A stretch of DNA of 64,000 bases from Marinimicrobium koreense (GCF_003762925.1 NZ_RJUK01000002.1:372001-436000); one strand, 5' to 3'; positions 9,436-18,824 are shown, numbered from the stretch's first letter. Notes: generated by a model from the letters alone, not told the origin. Translations and numbers: made by a program.

Positions 9436-11409
9436 ATGATCGCACCCAATGCCTCCCGCCTGAGCCCACTCGCCCTGGTCATCGCCCTGGCGCCACTGGC
9501 CTCCGCTGCACAAAACGCCACGCCAGACGCCGACCCACAGCAGCACAACCGCACCCTGATCAGCGAAGAACTGGTGGTGGTCGGCCAGCCGCTGGACAGC
9601 CTGATGGACAGTGACGATATCGAACGCAAACAGGCCAATGACCTGGACGATATTTTCTCCGGCGTGTCCTCCGTACTGGTGGGCGGCTCCGTGGGCGCCG
9701 CTCAGAAAATCTACGTGCGCAACCTGGGTGAAGACACTCTGAATATCATGGTGGACGGCGCCACCCAATCCGGGGTGACCTATCACCACACCGGCCGGAT
9801 TTCCGTCGAGCCCGAACTGCTCAAGCAGGTGCGGGTACAGGTGGGCGCCGGCGATGCCACCAATGGCCCCGGCGCCCTGGGGGGCGCCATCCGGTTTGAG
9901 ACCAAGGACCCCGAGGATCTGCTCGGTTCCGACAATTTCGGCGCCCTGCTGAAAACCGGCTACTTCTCCAATACCGAAGGCACCAAAAACAGCGCCACGG
10001 TCTATGGCCGCTTTAACGATACCCTCAGCGCCATGGCCAGTTATGTGGACGCCGACCAGGACAATATGGAAGACGCCAAGGGCAATGAGTTGCCCGGCAC
10101 CAACTCCGATCAGGGCCTCGGCTTCGTCAAACTGGTGGGCGATCTGGGTGCGGGCCACAGGCTGAGCCTGAGTCACGAACGCCTGACCGAGGAGGGTGAA
10201 AAGCTGACCCGCCCGGAATGGGGCGAAGGCCCCTTCAACCCGCTGCGCGAGCTGGAATTCGAGCGCGAAACCAGCACCCTGAAGTATCAGTGGGATGCAC
10301 CGGGCAATAAGGCGCTGTTGGTGGATGCCAATGTGTACGCCACCGAATTCAACATCTACCGCCCCTGGGACAACTACACCAGCACCGTGGACACTCAAGG
10401 CTTTACCCTGGGCAACACCAGCAAGCTGGCCGGTCACAGCGTGGAGTATGGTGTGGACTATCGGGACGACGAAGTGACCGCTGGTGAAGCGGACGCTGCC
10501 AACCCCTTTACCGAAACCAGCGAAGTGTTGGGTCTTTTTGTGCAGGATCGCTACCAGGCCACCGACAGATTGCTGCTGAGTTTTGGTACCCGCTATGACG
10601 AATTTGAAGCGGTGGATAAGGAAGGCAACGAATTTACCGAAGAAGGTTTCAGCCCCAACCTGGGTTTCTCCTTTGAGGCGACCCGTCGACTCACCATCAG
10701 CGGTGGCTACGCCGAAGCCCTGCGCGGTGTGGAAACCAATGACGGCTTCAAACTGTTTGGCACCACCAATGACCCGGATCTGAAAGCCGAGCGCGCCAAA
10801 AACCTGGAGTTCGGTGCGGACTACGAACTCGGACGCTTTATGTTCTCCGCCGGGGTTCACGATGTCACCATTGAAGATGCCATCGGTAACGCGGTGCCCT
10901 GGTCCCGTCACTATGAAAACCTGGGCGATCTGGAATCCGAGGGTTATACCCTGGGCCTGACCTACAGTGGCCAGCGGCTGTTCTCCAAGTGGACCTTCCT
11001 GGACACCACCGCCGAAATTGATGGCGAGCAGGTCACCCGCTACTCCTACGGCTACCTGGGCACCTCCACCGGAGACACCCTGTCGATCGATACCTCCTAC
11101 CAGATCACCGACGGACTGGACGCTGGCTGGATCGCCACTCTGGTCGAGGGCATGGATGACATTTATGTCGTCGCGGCGGATGCGACGGTCGATAAACCCG
11201 GCTACGGCGTGCACGATTTTTATCTGCACTGGGAGCCGCGCGTCTCCGAAAACCTGAGCATGACACTCACGGTGAAAAACGCCTTCAACAAACAGTACCT
11301 GGACCACGGCAGTATCGAGGACTTCACTCACGTTCCCGATTACGACGGCATTGTCGGCTACCCGGCGCCGGGTCGCGACGTTCGTCTGAGCCTGGCTCTG
11401 CGGTTCTGA
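9436..11409 (+). CDS. TonB-dependent siderophore receptor
   Basis: Outer-membrane receptor of 657 residues. A signal peptide covers about residues 1-25 (hydrophobic stretch ending ASA). A TonB-box-like segment EELVVVG follows near residues 44-50. The plug domain shows IYVRNLGEDTLNIMVDGA and the GPGALGGAIRFETKDP glycine-rich motif. The rest is a 22-strand-type barrel ending in a C-terminal Phe (LALRF). The ATG has an AGGAAG site at 9423-9428. It leads a four-gene plus-strand operon and converges on the petrobactin genes, so ferric petrobactin is the most likely ligand. That is inference from context; sequence alone shows only a TonB-dependent receptor. A 647-codon minus-strand ORF covers the same bases and is an antisense shadow. 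Confidence 0.92.
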   Translation: MIAPNASRLSPLALVIALAPLASAAQNATPDADPQQHNRTLISEELVVVGQPLDSLMDSDDIERKQANDLDDIFSGVSSVLVGGSVGAAQKIYVRNLGEDTLNIMVDGATQSGVTYHHTGRISVEPELLKQVRVQVGAGDATNGPGALGGAIRFETKDPEDLLGSDNFGALLKTGYFSNTEGTKNSATVYGRFNDTLSAMASYVDADQDNMEDAKGNELPGTNSDQGLGFVKLVGDLGAGHRLSLSHERLTEEGEKLTRPEWGEGPFNPLRELEFERETSTLKYQWDAPGNKALLVDANVYATEFNIYRPWDNYTSTVDTQGFTLGNTSKLAGHSVEYGVDYRDDEVTAGEADAANPFTETSEVLGLFVQDRYQATDRLLLSFGTRYDEFEAVDKEGNEFTEEGFSPNLGFSFEATRRLTISGGYAEALRGVETNDGFKLFGTTNDPDLKAERAKNLEFGADYELGRFMFSAGVHDVTIEDAIGNAVPWSRHYENLGDLESEGYTLGLTYSGQRLFSKWTFLDTTAEIDGEQVTRYSYGYLGTSTGDTLSIDTSYQITDGLDAGWIATLVEGMDDIYVVAADATVDKPGYGVHDFYLHWEPRVSENLSMTLTVKNAFNKQYLDHGSIEDFTHVPDYDGIVGYPAPGRDVRLSLALRF

Positions 11410-11426
11410 TCAGGGAGCAAAACGAT

Positions 11427-11735
11427 ATGGCCCGATCCACCGCTCACACGCCCTTCCTGCTGGACGTACTATCCCGAAGCCTGGCGGCCCTGCTCGGCGG
11501 TTACGCCCTGAGCGTGGCGCTGCCCGTGCTGGTGGGTTTGCTCCTTCCGGTGGAGCGTGGCCCGGCGACGGTGACGGCCCTGCTCTTGAGTTTTCTCGTG
11601 TACACCGGCGCCTTTCTCTGGGCCTTCGGGGTGCGCAGCCACTGGCGCGCCTGGAGCGGTCTGCTGTTCCCGGCGTTGCTCTGCGGCGGGCTCGCTACCC
11701 TCTGGTTGACCCTGCTGGGTGACCCGGCCTTATGA
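11427..11735 (+). CDS. DUF3649 small membrane protein
   Basis: A 102-residue protein with three to four hydrophobic segments (about residues 18-40, 45-68 and 76-98). Its composition and context match the DUF3649 family, small inner-membrane proteins of unknown function found next to TonB receptors and PepSY-associated membrane proteins. It starts 17 bases after the receptor stop, behind a GGGAG sequence. Its stop overlaps the next start in an ATGA (11732-11735), so translation of the two is probably coupled. A role in releasing iron from the siderophore, with its neighbours, is an inference from gene order. Confidence 0.75.
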   Translation: MARSTAHTPFLLDVLSRSLAALLGGYALSVALPVLVGLLLPVERGPATVTALLLSFLVYTGAFLWAFGVRSHWRAWSGLLFPALLCGGLATLWLTLLGDPAL

Positions 11736-13372
11736 AATCCGCGTTTCGCGCCTCAATGGCCTGGTTACATCGATGGGCAGGCATTATTTTCAGTGCCCTG
11801 ATGTATTTTATTTTCGTCACCGGCACCACCGGATTTTTCCATTTCGAAATGGACCGCTGGATGGAGCCGGAACGCCCGCTGGCGATGCACTGGACCGACG
11901 ACGGTTTTCCTTCAGCCGACACCCATCATTACACGGCCTATACCAACCAGGGCGAATTAACCCTGTCCACCCGGACGTTGATTGAACTCGGCACCGAACG
12001 CCTGCAACAACAGGCGCATCCCGAATCGGTCTGGTGGGGTATCATTCTGCCGACCGCGCGCAACGGCAATTTTTGGGTGGAGTGGCAGCCGCCTCGCGGC
12101 CCCAACGGAGAGCGGACGGAACGGGAAGCGGAGTATCTGGATTTTCACAACGGTGATCCGCTTTGGATACAACCCCGAGACACCGGGGGCGGTATGGCCC
12201 TCTATCGATTGCACTGGCGCCTGCATTATCTGCCGGACACCGCGGCCTATTGGATCGTCGGACTGTGCACCCTGTTGATGCTGGTCGGTCTGGTTTCTGG
12301 AGTGATCATTCATCGACGCATTTTCCGGGAGTTTTTCACCCTGCGGTTGTTTCGCCGCGCCCGCTCCTGGCTGGACCTGCACAACCTGAGCAGCGTTCTG
12401 GCCCTGCCGTTTCAGATCATGATCGTCTACAGTGGCCTGGTATTTTTTGCCGTCACTTTTATGGAGCCCATCGTCACCGCCCGCTACGGTGATGAAGGCA
12501 CCCGGACCTTTTACAAGGAAGCCTACCCGGAGGCCGAGACGGACGCGAAAACCGGAGAGAAAGCGGACAGCGTGGCCATTGCGCCCTTGCTGGAGCAGGC
12601 TCAAGCGGAGACCGGCCAACGAATCGAACAGATTTACCTGCTCCACCCGGGTGATAAAAATGCCCGGCTATCGTTTTATCTGCCAGAACCCTCACCGGGA
12701 CACTATGAAGGCAAACCCCACAAACTGTTGTATCGGGCCAGCACCGGTGAACGACTCGACGGGGGCGAACAACAGTACGGTGGTGCCGCCTCGGTGGAAA
12801 AAACGCTGATCGCGTTGCACGAGGGGCTGTTTGCCGACTGGCCACTGCGCTGGCTGTACATTCTGTGCAGTCTATTGGGCATTATCATGATCGCCACCGG
12901 CGCCCTGTACTTTGTGAAAAAACGCACCGCCAGCCGCCCCAATGAGTACGCCAGGGTGGAGCGTTTTTACGCGGCGGTTATTCTCGGTTTGCCACTGGCA
13001 ATATCCGTTTATTTTTGGAGTAATCGACTGATATCCACCGACGTTGCAACGCGGGCCGACTGGGAAATCCACAGCCTGTTTCTGGCGTGGCTGGTCAGCG
13101 GTGTCTTCGCCTGGCTTCGACCCAGAACCGCAATCTGGCGGGAACTATTGGTTCTGAATGCCCTGGGCTGGGGTCTGTTGCCTGTGGTCAACGCATTGAC
13201 CACCGACCGCCACCTGGGTATCAGCCTGGCCGTGGGCGACTGGGTGCTCGCCGGTTTTGACCTGACCGCCCTCGCTCTGGCGGCGAGCTTTGCCCTGATG
13301 GCGGGGTGCGGCTATCGCCAGATTTCGGCCAGCATACGCGTCGGTCATGCGACCGCCATTCGGGAGGCCTGA
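11732..13372 (+). CDS. PepSY-associated membrane protein, probable ferrisiderophore reductase
   Basis: A 546-residue inner-membrane protein of the PepSY_TM family. A first membrane segment lies at about residues 14-38, followed by a periplasmic part, more segments at about 170-195 and 225-245, a second large periplasmic loop, and a cluster of segments from about 365 to the end. Paired histidines flank several segments (HRW near 14, HWRLHYL near 160, HRR near 190, LHNL near 212), as expected for heme ligands. Relatives such as FoxB and PiuB reduce ferric siderophores at the inner membrane, releasing Fe(II) in the periplasm. It overlaps the upstream DUF3649 gene by four bases and is followed after one base by the DUF3325 gene. 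Confidence 0.82.
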   Translation: MKSAFRASMAWLHRWAGIIFSALMYFIFVTGTTGFFHFEMDRWMEPERPLAMHWTDDGFPSADTHHYTAYTNQGELTLSTRTLIELGTERLQQQAHPESVWWGIILPTARNGNFWVEWQPPRGPNGERTEREAEYLDFHNGDPLWIQPRDTGGGMALYRLHWRLHYLPDTAAYWIVGLCTLLMLVGLVSGVIIHRRIFREFFTLRLFRRARSWLDLHNLSSVLALPFQIMIVYSGLVFFAVTFMEPIVTARYGDEGTRTFYKEAYPEAETDAKTGEKADSVAIAPLLEQAQAETGQRIEQIYLLHPGDKNARLSFYLPEPSPGHYEGKPHKLLYRASTGERLDGGEQQYGGAASVEKTLIALHEGLFADWPLRWLYILCSLLGIIMIATGALYFVKKRTASRPNEYARVERFYAAVILGLPLAISVYFWSNRLISTDVATRADWEIHSLFLAWLVSGVFAWLRPRTAIWRELLVLNALGWGLLPVVNALTTDRHLGISLAVGDWVLAGFDLTALALAASFALMAGCGYRQISASIRVGHATAIREA

Positions 13373-13373
13373 A

Positions 13374-13664
13374 ATGACTGGCGTGGTGATCACACTGTTT
13401 GTCTCGCAACTGTTGCTGGCCCTGTCCCTGCCCTCTCACTTGCGCACCCTGAACCCCGTCCTGGCCCGAAACCCGGCCCGGTTCCGGCGCCTGGCATTGG
13501 CGTTGCGCGGCGTCGGTTACCCGCTCCTGGCCGGCTCGACCGCGCCCGCCGTAGTTCACTGGGGAGCCGCGCTGGGGCTCACCTACTGGTTCGGCCTGTT
13601 TGCGCTCACGGGGCTGAGTGCGGCACTTGGGCTGGAGTTTCTCAATCGCCGCCACGCCCGCTGA
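13374..13664 (+). CDS. DUF3325 small membrane protein
   Basis: A 96-residue hydrophobic protein resembling DUF3325, a family that accompanies DUF3649 and PepSY membrane proteins in iron-uptake operons. I chose the ATG at 13374 because GGGAGG (13362-13367) sits just upstream and because an earlier in-frame start at 13347 would add nine residues lying inside the previous gene. Membrane segments are visible at about residues 2-20, 40-62 and 66-86. It is the last gene of the receptor operon and ends 12 bases short of the convergent asbF stop. No hairpin terminator is visible in that gap. Confidence 0.75.
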   Translation: MTGVVITLFVSQLLLALSLPSHLRTLNPVLARNPARFRRLALALRGVGYPLLAGSTAPAVVHWGAALGLTYWFGLFALTGLSAALGLEFLNRRHAR

Positions 13665-13676
13665 TTGGTTCGACAC

Positions 13677-14510
13677 TCAGGCATGGCATAACCGCTCCGT
13701 CTGCAGGCGCAGAATCTGCTGGCTATCCCGGGCAATCACCTCGAAGGGGGCGGGCCCGAACCACTCCAGGGAGGCCGAGTGCACCCGCCCGTCGGGCAGG
13801 CTGTTCAGAAAATGGGCGAAGTCACAGGCGCCCTCGAACAGCGGCACCATTCCGGCTCGGCTGCCCGCCGCAGAATAGACATTGTCAGGGGCGAATTCCG
13901 GCAGGTACTGACGGTGACGGATGTTCTTCAGGTGCAAGTGCTGCACCTGAGGGGCGAGCGTCCGCCAGGCGCGCACCGGGTCTTCCCCGGCCTCCCAGAT
14001 ATGCAGTACGTCCAGATTCACTTTCAGGGCCGGATGATCCACCGCCGCCAGCAGCTCCCCGGTCGCCTCGGTGGTATCGGCCCCGGTATTCGGGTGGGTT
14101 TCCAGTAGCAGGGTCATGCCCGCCTCTTCCGCCCGCAGGCAATAATCGCGCAGGCGGCAGACCAGGGCGTGCCAATCGGCGGCCGTGCATTCGGCACTGG
14201 CTTTTTTCCCGGCGAATACCCGGATTTTGCGGGTGTTCCAGTGACGGGCCAGGGTGCACAGCTCGCGCAGCTTTTCCCGTCCCTGGGGATAGGGCCCGGC
14301 AAAGGGCAGGTAGTCACTGAGCATACTCACCCCCAAGCCCATGGCCTCGAGCCAATCGCCGTTCAGCGCCGGCTGGTGCTTCAGACCCCGGGCGTGGGCC
14401 GCCCAGAGTTCGATGCCGTCCAGCCCGGCCCCGGCGGCAAAGGTGGCCAGCTCCGGCAGGGAGACCAACTGGTGGCGAAAACTGATGGTACACAGGGACA
14501 GGTGCATCAT
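13677..14510 (-). CDS. asbF: 3-dehydroshikimate dehydratase of petrobactin synthesis
   Basis: A 277-residue TIM-barrel protein of the xylose-isomerase-like/AP-endonuclease-2 superfamily. AsbF converts 3-dehydroshikimate to 3,4-dihydroxybenzoate, the catechol of petrobactin. Metal-binding and barrel signatures are visible: GIELW near residues 32-36, LLETHPNTGAD near 136-146, VNLDVLHIWEAG near 166-177, HLHLKN near 193-198 and a Glu near 246 in SLEWFG. Sugar-phosphate isomerases share the fold. The AsbF call rests on its position as last gene of an asbA-B-C-DE-F series. Its ATG overlaps the stop of asbDE in an ATGA. Confidence 0.85.
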   Translation of the reverse strand: MMHLSLCTISFRHQLVSLPELATFAAGAGLDGIELWAAHARGLKHQPALNGDWLEAMGLGVSMLSDYLPFAGPYPQGREKLRELCTLARHWNTRKIRVFAGKKASAECTAADWHALVCRLRDYCLRAEEAGMTLLLETHPNTGADTTEATGELLAAVDHPALKVNLDVLHIWEAGEDPVRAWRTLAPQVQHLHLKNIRHRQYLPEFAPDNVYSAAGSRAGMVPLFEGACDFAHFLNSLPDGRVHSASLEWFGPAPFEVIARDSQQILRLQTERLCHA

Positions 14511-15772
14511 AGGGCCGCTACCTCCCGGGACACCGATCCGCGGATCGACGACTGTTTGCGCCAGTCGTTAAAGGCGTGAAACAGGGCGCGCTTGATCCGG
14601 TATTCCCGCTGATGCTGTTCGGCGATCCGGCGCGAAAGCCGGGCGAAATCGTCCCTCGTCCGGGTGTGCGCGACTTTGTTGGCCCGATACAGAACGGCGT
14701 CGTAGCCTTTGACCAATGCCTCGATCTCATCGCACCAGTGCTCGAACTCGTCCGCCGGGCGCTCCAGCGCCCGCCAGAAATAGGCCAGGCCGTGTTCGTA
14801 GGCGTACTTGCGAATGGCCAGCACCGGCAGCTCCGCCAGGGCCGAACCCAAACGATCCAATGGCTGCTCGCCCGCCTCGGGCAGATGACGGCGCACCACC
14901 TGTTCCACCGCCTGGGTCAGGGTGTTGACGGTGGGCTGGAAGCAGACCTCGAAATACGCCGCCACCGCTTCCGGCTCCGGCGCGTGCAAATGGCAGGTAT
15001 CCAGGCAGACACCACCGGCCACGGCGGGTGACTCCACCGCGTGCAACACCCTCCGACGATCCAGGCTGCCCTCCCAGCGAAAGTCCGGGTCCCACATCCA
15101 GAGCCGGTCCGGATCGGCGTCGTTTTCCAGCAGAACATAGTGCGGAAAAGGGTTGAGCTGGAAGCGGTTTTCCCGCTCGGGGAGCCGGTACAGGTCCAGC
15201 ATCACCATCAGATGCTCCCGAGGTTTGCGCTGCGCCAGGCGTGTTTCCAGGCTGGCAATATTGTGGGCCTTGCTCAGTGCCGGGTCATACCAGGGGGAGA
15301 CCTCCGCCCCGTACAGACGCTCGAACCAGGTCAGGAAAAACCCGTGGTCCACCGCCTCGTCGTGGTAGCGCAGTCGCGCCTGATCGTCGACAAACACCTC
15401 CGCGTCCCAGACGCCAAAATACAGCGGGCGGTGGTCAAGCCCCCTCGCCTTGATCGGGTGGCACAGGCAACTGACCACACAGTGCACTTTGACATCCAGT
15501 TCCGGCTCGCCGACCGTGTCGTTGGCCGCCGTCGGTCGCACCAGCACTTCCAGATCGCTCACCCGTTCCAGATCGCCGGCGCTCAGTGCCTCCTCCGGCA
15601 GTGCATAGCCGCACTCGTTTTCCAGCAGCACCAGCAGTTGCATCAGCTCCACCGAATCGAGCCCGAGCTGGTACGTCAGGTGACTGTCCGGCGAGAGATC
15701 CTCGCAGGGTATTCGAGGCAGGTATCGGGTCATCAGGTCGCGCAGTTGACGAACAAAGGTTTCACTGGCCAT
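14507..15772 (-). CDS. Fused aryl-carrier protein and petrobactin condensation enzyme (AsbD-AsbE)
   Basis: Residues 1-80 of this 421-residue protein are an acyl/aryl carrier domain with the phosphopantetheine site LGLDSVEL (Ser40). The remaining ~330 residues resemble AsbE, the enzyme that transfers 3,4-dihydroxybenzoyl from the carrier to spermidine-type amines. In Bacillus anthracis asbD and asbE are separate genes, so here they are fused. The ATG at 15770-15772 is preferred: it begins one base after the asbC stop and directly precedes the carrier domain. An upstream in-frame start at 15937 would add 55 residues of out-of-frame asbC sequence. The 3' end overlaps asbF by four bases. Confidence 0.85.
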   Translation of the reverse strand: MASETFVRQLRDLMTRYLPRIPCEDLSPDSHLTYQLGLDSVELMQLLVLLENECGYALPEEALSAGDLERVSDLEVLVRPTAANDTVGEPELDVKVHCVVSCLCHPIKARGLDHRPLYFGVWDAEVFVDDQARLRYHDEAVDHGFFLTWFERLYGAEVSPWYDPALSKAHNIASLETRLAQRKPREHLMVMLDLYRLPERENRFQLNPFPHYVLLENDADPDRLWMWDPDFRWEGSLDRRRVLHAVESPAVAGGVCLDTCHLHAPEPEAVAAYFEVCFQPTVNTLTQAVEQVVRRHLPEAGEQPLDRLGSALAELPVLAIRKYAYEHGLAYFWRALERPADEFEHWCDEIEALVKGYDAVLYRANKVAHTRTRDDFARLSRRIAEQHQREYRIKRALFHAFNDWRKQSSIRGSVSREVAAL

Positions 15773-15773
15773 C

Positions 15774-17033
15774 TCAAGCCACCCCCTGTGCGGCGTCGGC
15801 GGTAAACTGCTCGGCCAGTTGCCGACGGCTGACCTTGCCGCTGGGCAGGCGCGGTATCCGCTCGCGGTGGTAAAACCGGCTGGGCCATTGATGGCTCGCC
15901 AGGTGCTGGCGGCAGAACGCTCGCAGGTCGGCATCACTCAAGGCTGCGGTCCCGGTGTAGACCGCCGCCACCCGCTCCCCCGCCAGAGGGTCGGGCTGTT
16001 TGAAGACCACCACCTCGCGGATACCGGCGTGGCGCATCAGCGCGTTTTCCACCTCATGGGGATAGACGTTGAAACCGGCGGTGATGATGGTGTCATCCAT
16101 ACGGCCGCAGAAGCGCAGGCGCCCCTGATCATCCAGATAGCCGGCGTCGCCGGTGACGATGCGTTGCCCCTGCTGAACGACCAGTACCTCTTCGGGTTCG
16201 TCCGGGCCAGGTCCCGCCTGCAATGCGCAGTGCCCCAGAGGCATGCCCATGATGTCCGCCCGCTCCGGCTGCCGGGCCACCGCCACGCAGCCGGCTTCGG
16301 AGCAGCCATACTGCTGCCAGAGGTTTTCGGTTTTGGCGCGCACCTCATCGAACCAGGCTTCGGGCATGACGCTGCCCGAGGTCATCACCCCGTATAGGGG
16401 CTCGCCCGGTGGCCAGAGCATCATCAGAGTGCGGATAAAGGTGGGCGAGCTGTACAGCAGCGGCCGGGATTCCGCGCGCAACATCTTCAGCAGGTACTTG
16501 GGATTCCAGCCGGTGACGATGCGCGGCACCACACCCCGGTCCAGGGTCGCGAGCACGCCGCAGATCAGCCCATAGGAATGACTGATGGAGCAGGCCACCA
16601 CAGGCACTACCTCCGGGGGCAGGTCGAGCGCCTGATGGTAATGGGTGATTTCGGTATCGATGTCTGACCAGGTGCGCTCAATGGGTTTGGCTTCACCGGT
16701 GGTGCCTGAGCTGAACTGAATCAGGGTGCCATCCTGAACCGACGTCTGACGCTCAAGCGGGACAAGCTGCTCCGCACTCTGCCAGATCAGGCCGTCGCAG
16801 TGCAGCGCCCGGGCCTTCTCCAGCGCGGTAGCCCGGGGCGTGTCCGCGGGTAGCGGCGCGATGGACAGGTTGTGTTGCCGGGCATAGAGCACCAGGGCCA
16901 GCCACTCGACCGAATCGTGGGTACAAACGGCCAGGCGCCGACCGGATACCGTCGCGAGCGCCCGGGTCAACAGGCGCCAGCGCGCCTCGATAGTGGCCCG
17001 GTCATAGGGCCGATCATTGAGATAAAACAGCAT
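15774..17033 (-). CDS. asbC: 3,4-dihydroxybenzoate-AMP ligase of petrobactin synthesis
   Basis: A 419-residue member of the ANL adenylating-enzyme superfamily, somewhat short as AsbC proteins are. The phosphate-binding loop FSSGTTGEAKP lies at residues 107-117. YGCSEAG (A5 motif), TGDAGYLDDQGRL and the C-terminal lysine motif PSGKVSR are present. It should activate 3,4-dihydroxybenzoate and load it on the carrier domain of the next gene. The choice of 3,4-DHB rather than 2,3-DHB follows from the neighbouring asbF-type dehydratase, not from a substrate-pocket analysis. It starts three bases after the asbB stop and ends one base before asbDE, so the genes are tightly coupled. Confidence 0.88.
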   Translation of the reverse strand: MLFYLNDRPYDRATIEARWRLLTRALATVSGRRLAVCTHDSVEWLALVLYARQHNLSIAPLPADTPRATALEKARALHCDGLIWQSAEQLVPLERQTSVQDGTLIQFSSGTTGEAKPIERTWSDIDTEITHYHQALDLPPEVVPVVACSISHSYGLICGVLATLDRGVVPRIVTGWNPKYLLKMLRAESRPLLYSSPTFIRTLMMLWPPGEPLYGVMTSGSVMPEAWFDEVRAKTENLWQQYGCSEAGCVAVARQPERADIMGMPLGHCALQAGPGPDEPEEVLVVQQGQRIVTGDAGYLDDQGRLRFCGRMDDTIITAGFNVYPHEVENALMRHAGIREVVVFKQPDPLAGERVAAVYTGTAALSDADLRAFCRQHLASHQWPSRFYHRERIPRLPSGKVSRRQLAEQFTADAAQGVA

Positions 17034-17036
17034 GGC

Positions 17037-18824
17037 TCACGCCTCCTTCCGAGCGATTTCCGATAGTGGGTTGAACACGCGATGGTGGTATTCGGGCTGC
17101 ACGCCGCAGAGTTTTTTGCGCAACAGGGATTCCACCTGAACCATGGGTGCCCGATAGCCCAGAGCCCGAAGGCGTGCCGGATCGCAGTGGCCACCGCCGG
17201 CGTAACGCGCCAGGCAGGCACGCACCAATTTCCAGAAACGGGGTTCGGGTAATCGGTAATGGGTCTCGCACAGGGCGGCGAGCTCCGAGAGCTGGAAAAC
17301 GAACAGGGTATCCATCACCAGTTCGCGCAGGGCCTCCACCGAGTCCATCCAGTAGTACTCATTGGGCCGGGCATCGGCGTACCGTGCCTGGCGGCGGAAC
17401 GCTGGTGCCGCGTCCGGGGTGGCGAGAAAGTTTTCCACGTACTCCACGCTCTCGTGAAAATCCCGGGCCGCCAGCCACTGGGGCCAGCCGTCACGATGGA
17501 CCAGCAACAGGTTCTGGCCGTGGGCTTCCAGCGCGATGCCGTGACGGGCCAGCAAGTGCCAGACCGGCAGGATCAGGATGTCGAACAGGCGGGTCAGCCA
17601 GGGCTCCAGGCCATAGGCGTTTACCCAGGGGTCGATAAAGGGTTTGCCATCGGACTCCATCAGCGCCAGGGCCTGGGCCGGCACGGCCCGCTCGCCGGGG
17701 GCCAACCGGGACGGCAGGCTTTCGCGCCAGAGCGCACCCAACTGACAGATACCCGGCTCAGACGGGCTCAACAAACCGGTCTCCTCCACCCGCAAACCCG
17801 CGTATTCCCGCAGGATCACCAGAGGTTGCTGTTGAAAGAAGACATCACCCGCCACCGTTTCGGCCAGCCAGTCAGACAGAACCGGGCCGGAGTCGATACC
17901 ATGGCTCAGCAGGTGACGCCGCGAGGAGGTGAGCACGATATCCAGGGGCAGCTTGAGATCACCCCGTTCCGGCCGGGAATCATTCATCAGGGTGCGCATG
18001 GATTGGCTGACTCGGTAGTCATCTCCGGGCTGCCCCAGGTCGACCAAAAGGGGACGGAAGCCCTGAGTGCGCGGCACTATCCGGTGCTGCCACTGCCAGG
18101 GGTGTACCGGTACAAACACCCGCTGTTCCGGATCCACGCCCCGAGCCCGGCAGCGGGCGCGTAGCGCCTGAAACAGCGCCGGTCCCAGCTCACGAAAAGC
18201 GAAAGTATCCGGGTCCTGAGCCGCGCCGGCGCCGAGAACCCGCTCGCGGGGAACGGCAATCCAGTGCGGGCGCACCGGGCCGGCGGCTTCGGGGCTGTAG
18301 CGTTGGTAGTCGGCTTCACTCAGGCCGATGCGCGCTTTGAAACAGGGATGGTAGGGATGCCCCTCGCGAAGGGCGCCCTCCAGCGCAACCAATGGCAGCT
18401 CCCGACGCACTGCCAGCGGTGGCAACTCGCGCGCATTCCACTGACACCAGATCCGGGTCTGATTCAATTCCCGGGTCAACGCCTGTTTGCGCTCGGCGTC
18501 GCCGGGCAGGCAGGCCAACAATTGACGCAGTACCTCCTCCAGCTCCGGCCGGCGGGCGACAGGTTGGATCCGGGTCAATTCCGCCAGCTGCAACCGGATG
18601 CGCCCAAAGCCGCGCACCCGCCCCGGGCAGGTGTAATCCGCGTTTCCCAGGCTGAAGTACAGGGTATCCCAAGTCGACGCGGTCTCCCGGGCTGGAACGA
18701 CAATGTAGTCGAGCAGTCCCTCGAACAGGGCGGCCTCCAGCGTTTGCCGTAGAATCCTCGGCAGAGCATCAACGGCCACCGACGACGCCTGTTGTGGAAC
18801 GCTGAGTGCCAGAGCTTCAGACAT
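17037..18824 (-). CDS. asbB: NIS siderophore synthetase, petrobactin AsbB type
   Basis: A 595-residue IucA/IucC-family synthetase, which joins citrate carboxyls to amines with ATP and needs no NRPS. Family landmarks are visible: HPYHPCFKARIG near residues 155-166, FVPVHPWQWQH near 240-250, STRRHLLSHG-type ATP-site sequence (here SSRRHLLSHG) and GIALEAHGQNLLLVHRDGWP in the FhuF-like C-terminal part. The ATG at 18822-18824 has a strong GAGGAGG site; an alternative start five codons earlier lacks this. It overlaps the asbA stop by eight bases. The assignment as AsbB rather than AsbA is by gene order and is less secure than the family call. Confidence 0.87.
   Translation of the reverse strand: MSEALALSVPQQASSVAVDALPRILRQTLEAALFEGLLDYIVVPARETASTWDTLYFSLGNADYTCPGRVRGFGRIRLQLAELTRIQPVARRPELEEVLRQLLACLPGDAERKQALTRELNQTRIWCQWNARELPPLAVRRELPLVALEGALREGHPYHPCFKARIGLSEADYQRYSPEAAGPVRPHWIAVPRERVLGAGAAQDPDTFAFRELGPALFQALRARCRARGVDPEQRVFVPVHPWQWQHRIVPRTQGFRPLLVDLGQPGDDYRVSQSMRTLMNDSRPERGDLKLPLDIVLTSSRRHLLSHGIDSGPVLSDWLAETVAGDVFFQQQPLVILREYAGLRVEETGLLSPSEPGICQLGALWRESLPSRLAPGERAVPAQALALMESDGKPFIDPWVNAYGLEPWLTRLFDILILPVWHLLARHGIALEAHGQNLLLVHRDGWPQWLAARDFHESVEYVENFLATPDAAPAFRRQARYADARPNEYYWMDSVEALRELVMDTLFVFQLSELAALCETHYRLPEPRFWKLVRACLARYAGGGHCDPARLRALGYRAPMVQVESLLRKKLCGVQPEYHHRVFNPLSEIARKEA

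Noticed and set aside
9388-11331. 647-codon minus-strand ORF opposite the TonB receptor
   Set aside because: It mirrors a receptor with clear motifs; GC-rich third positions leave long open antisense frames. Its sequence resembles no protein.
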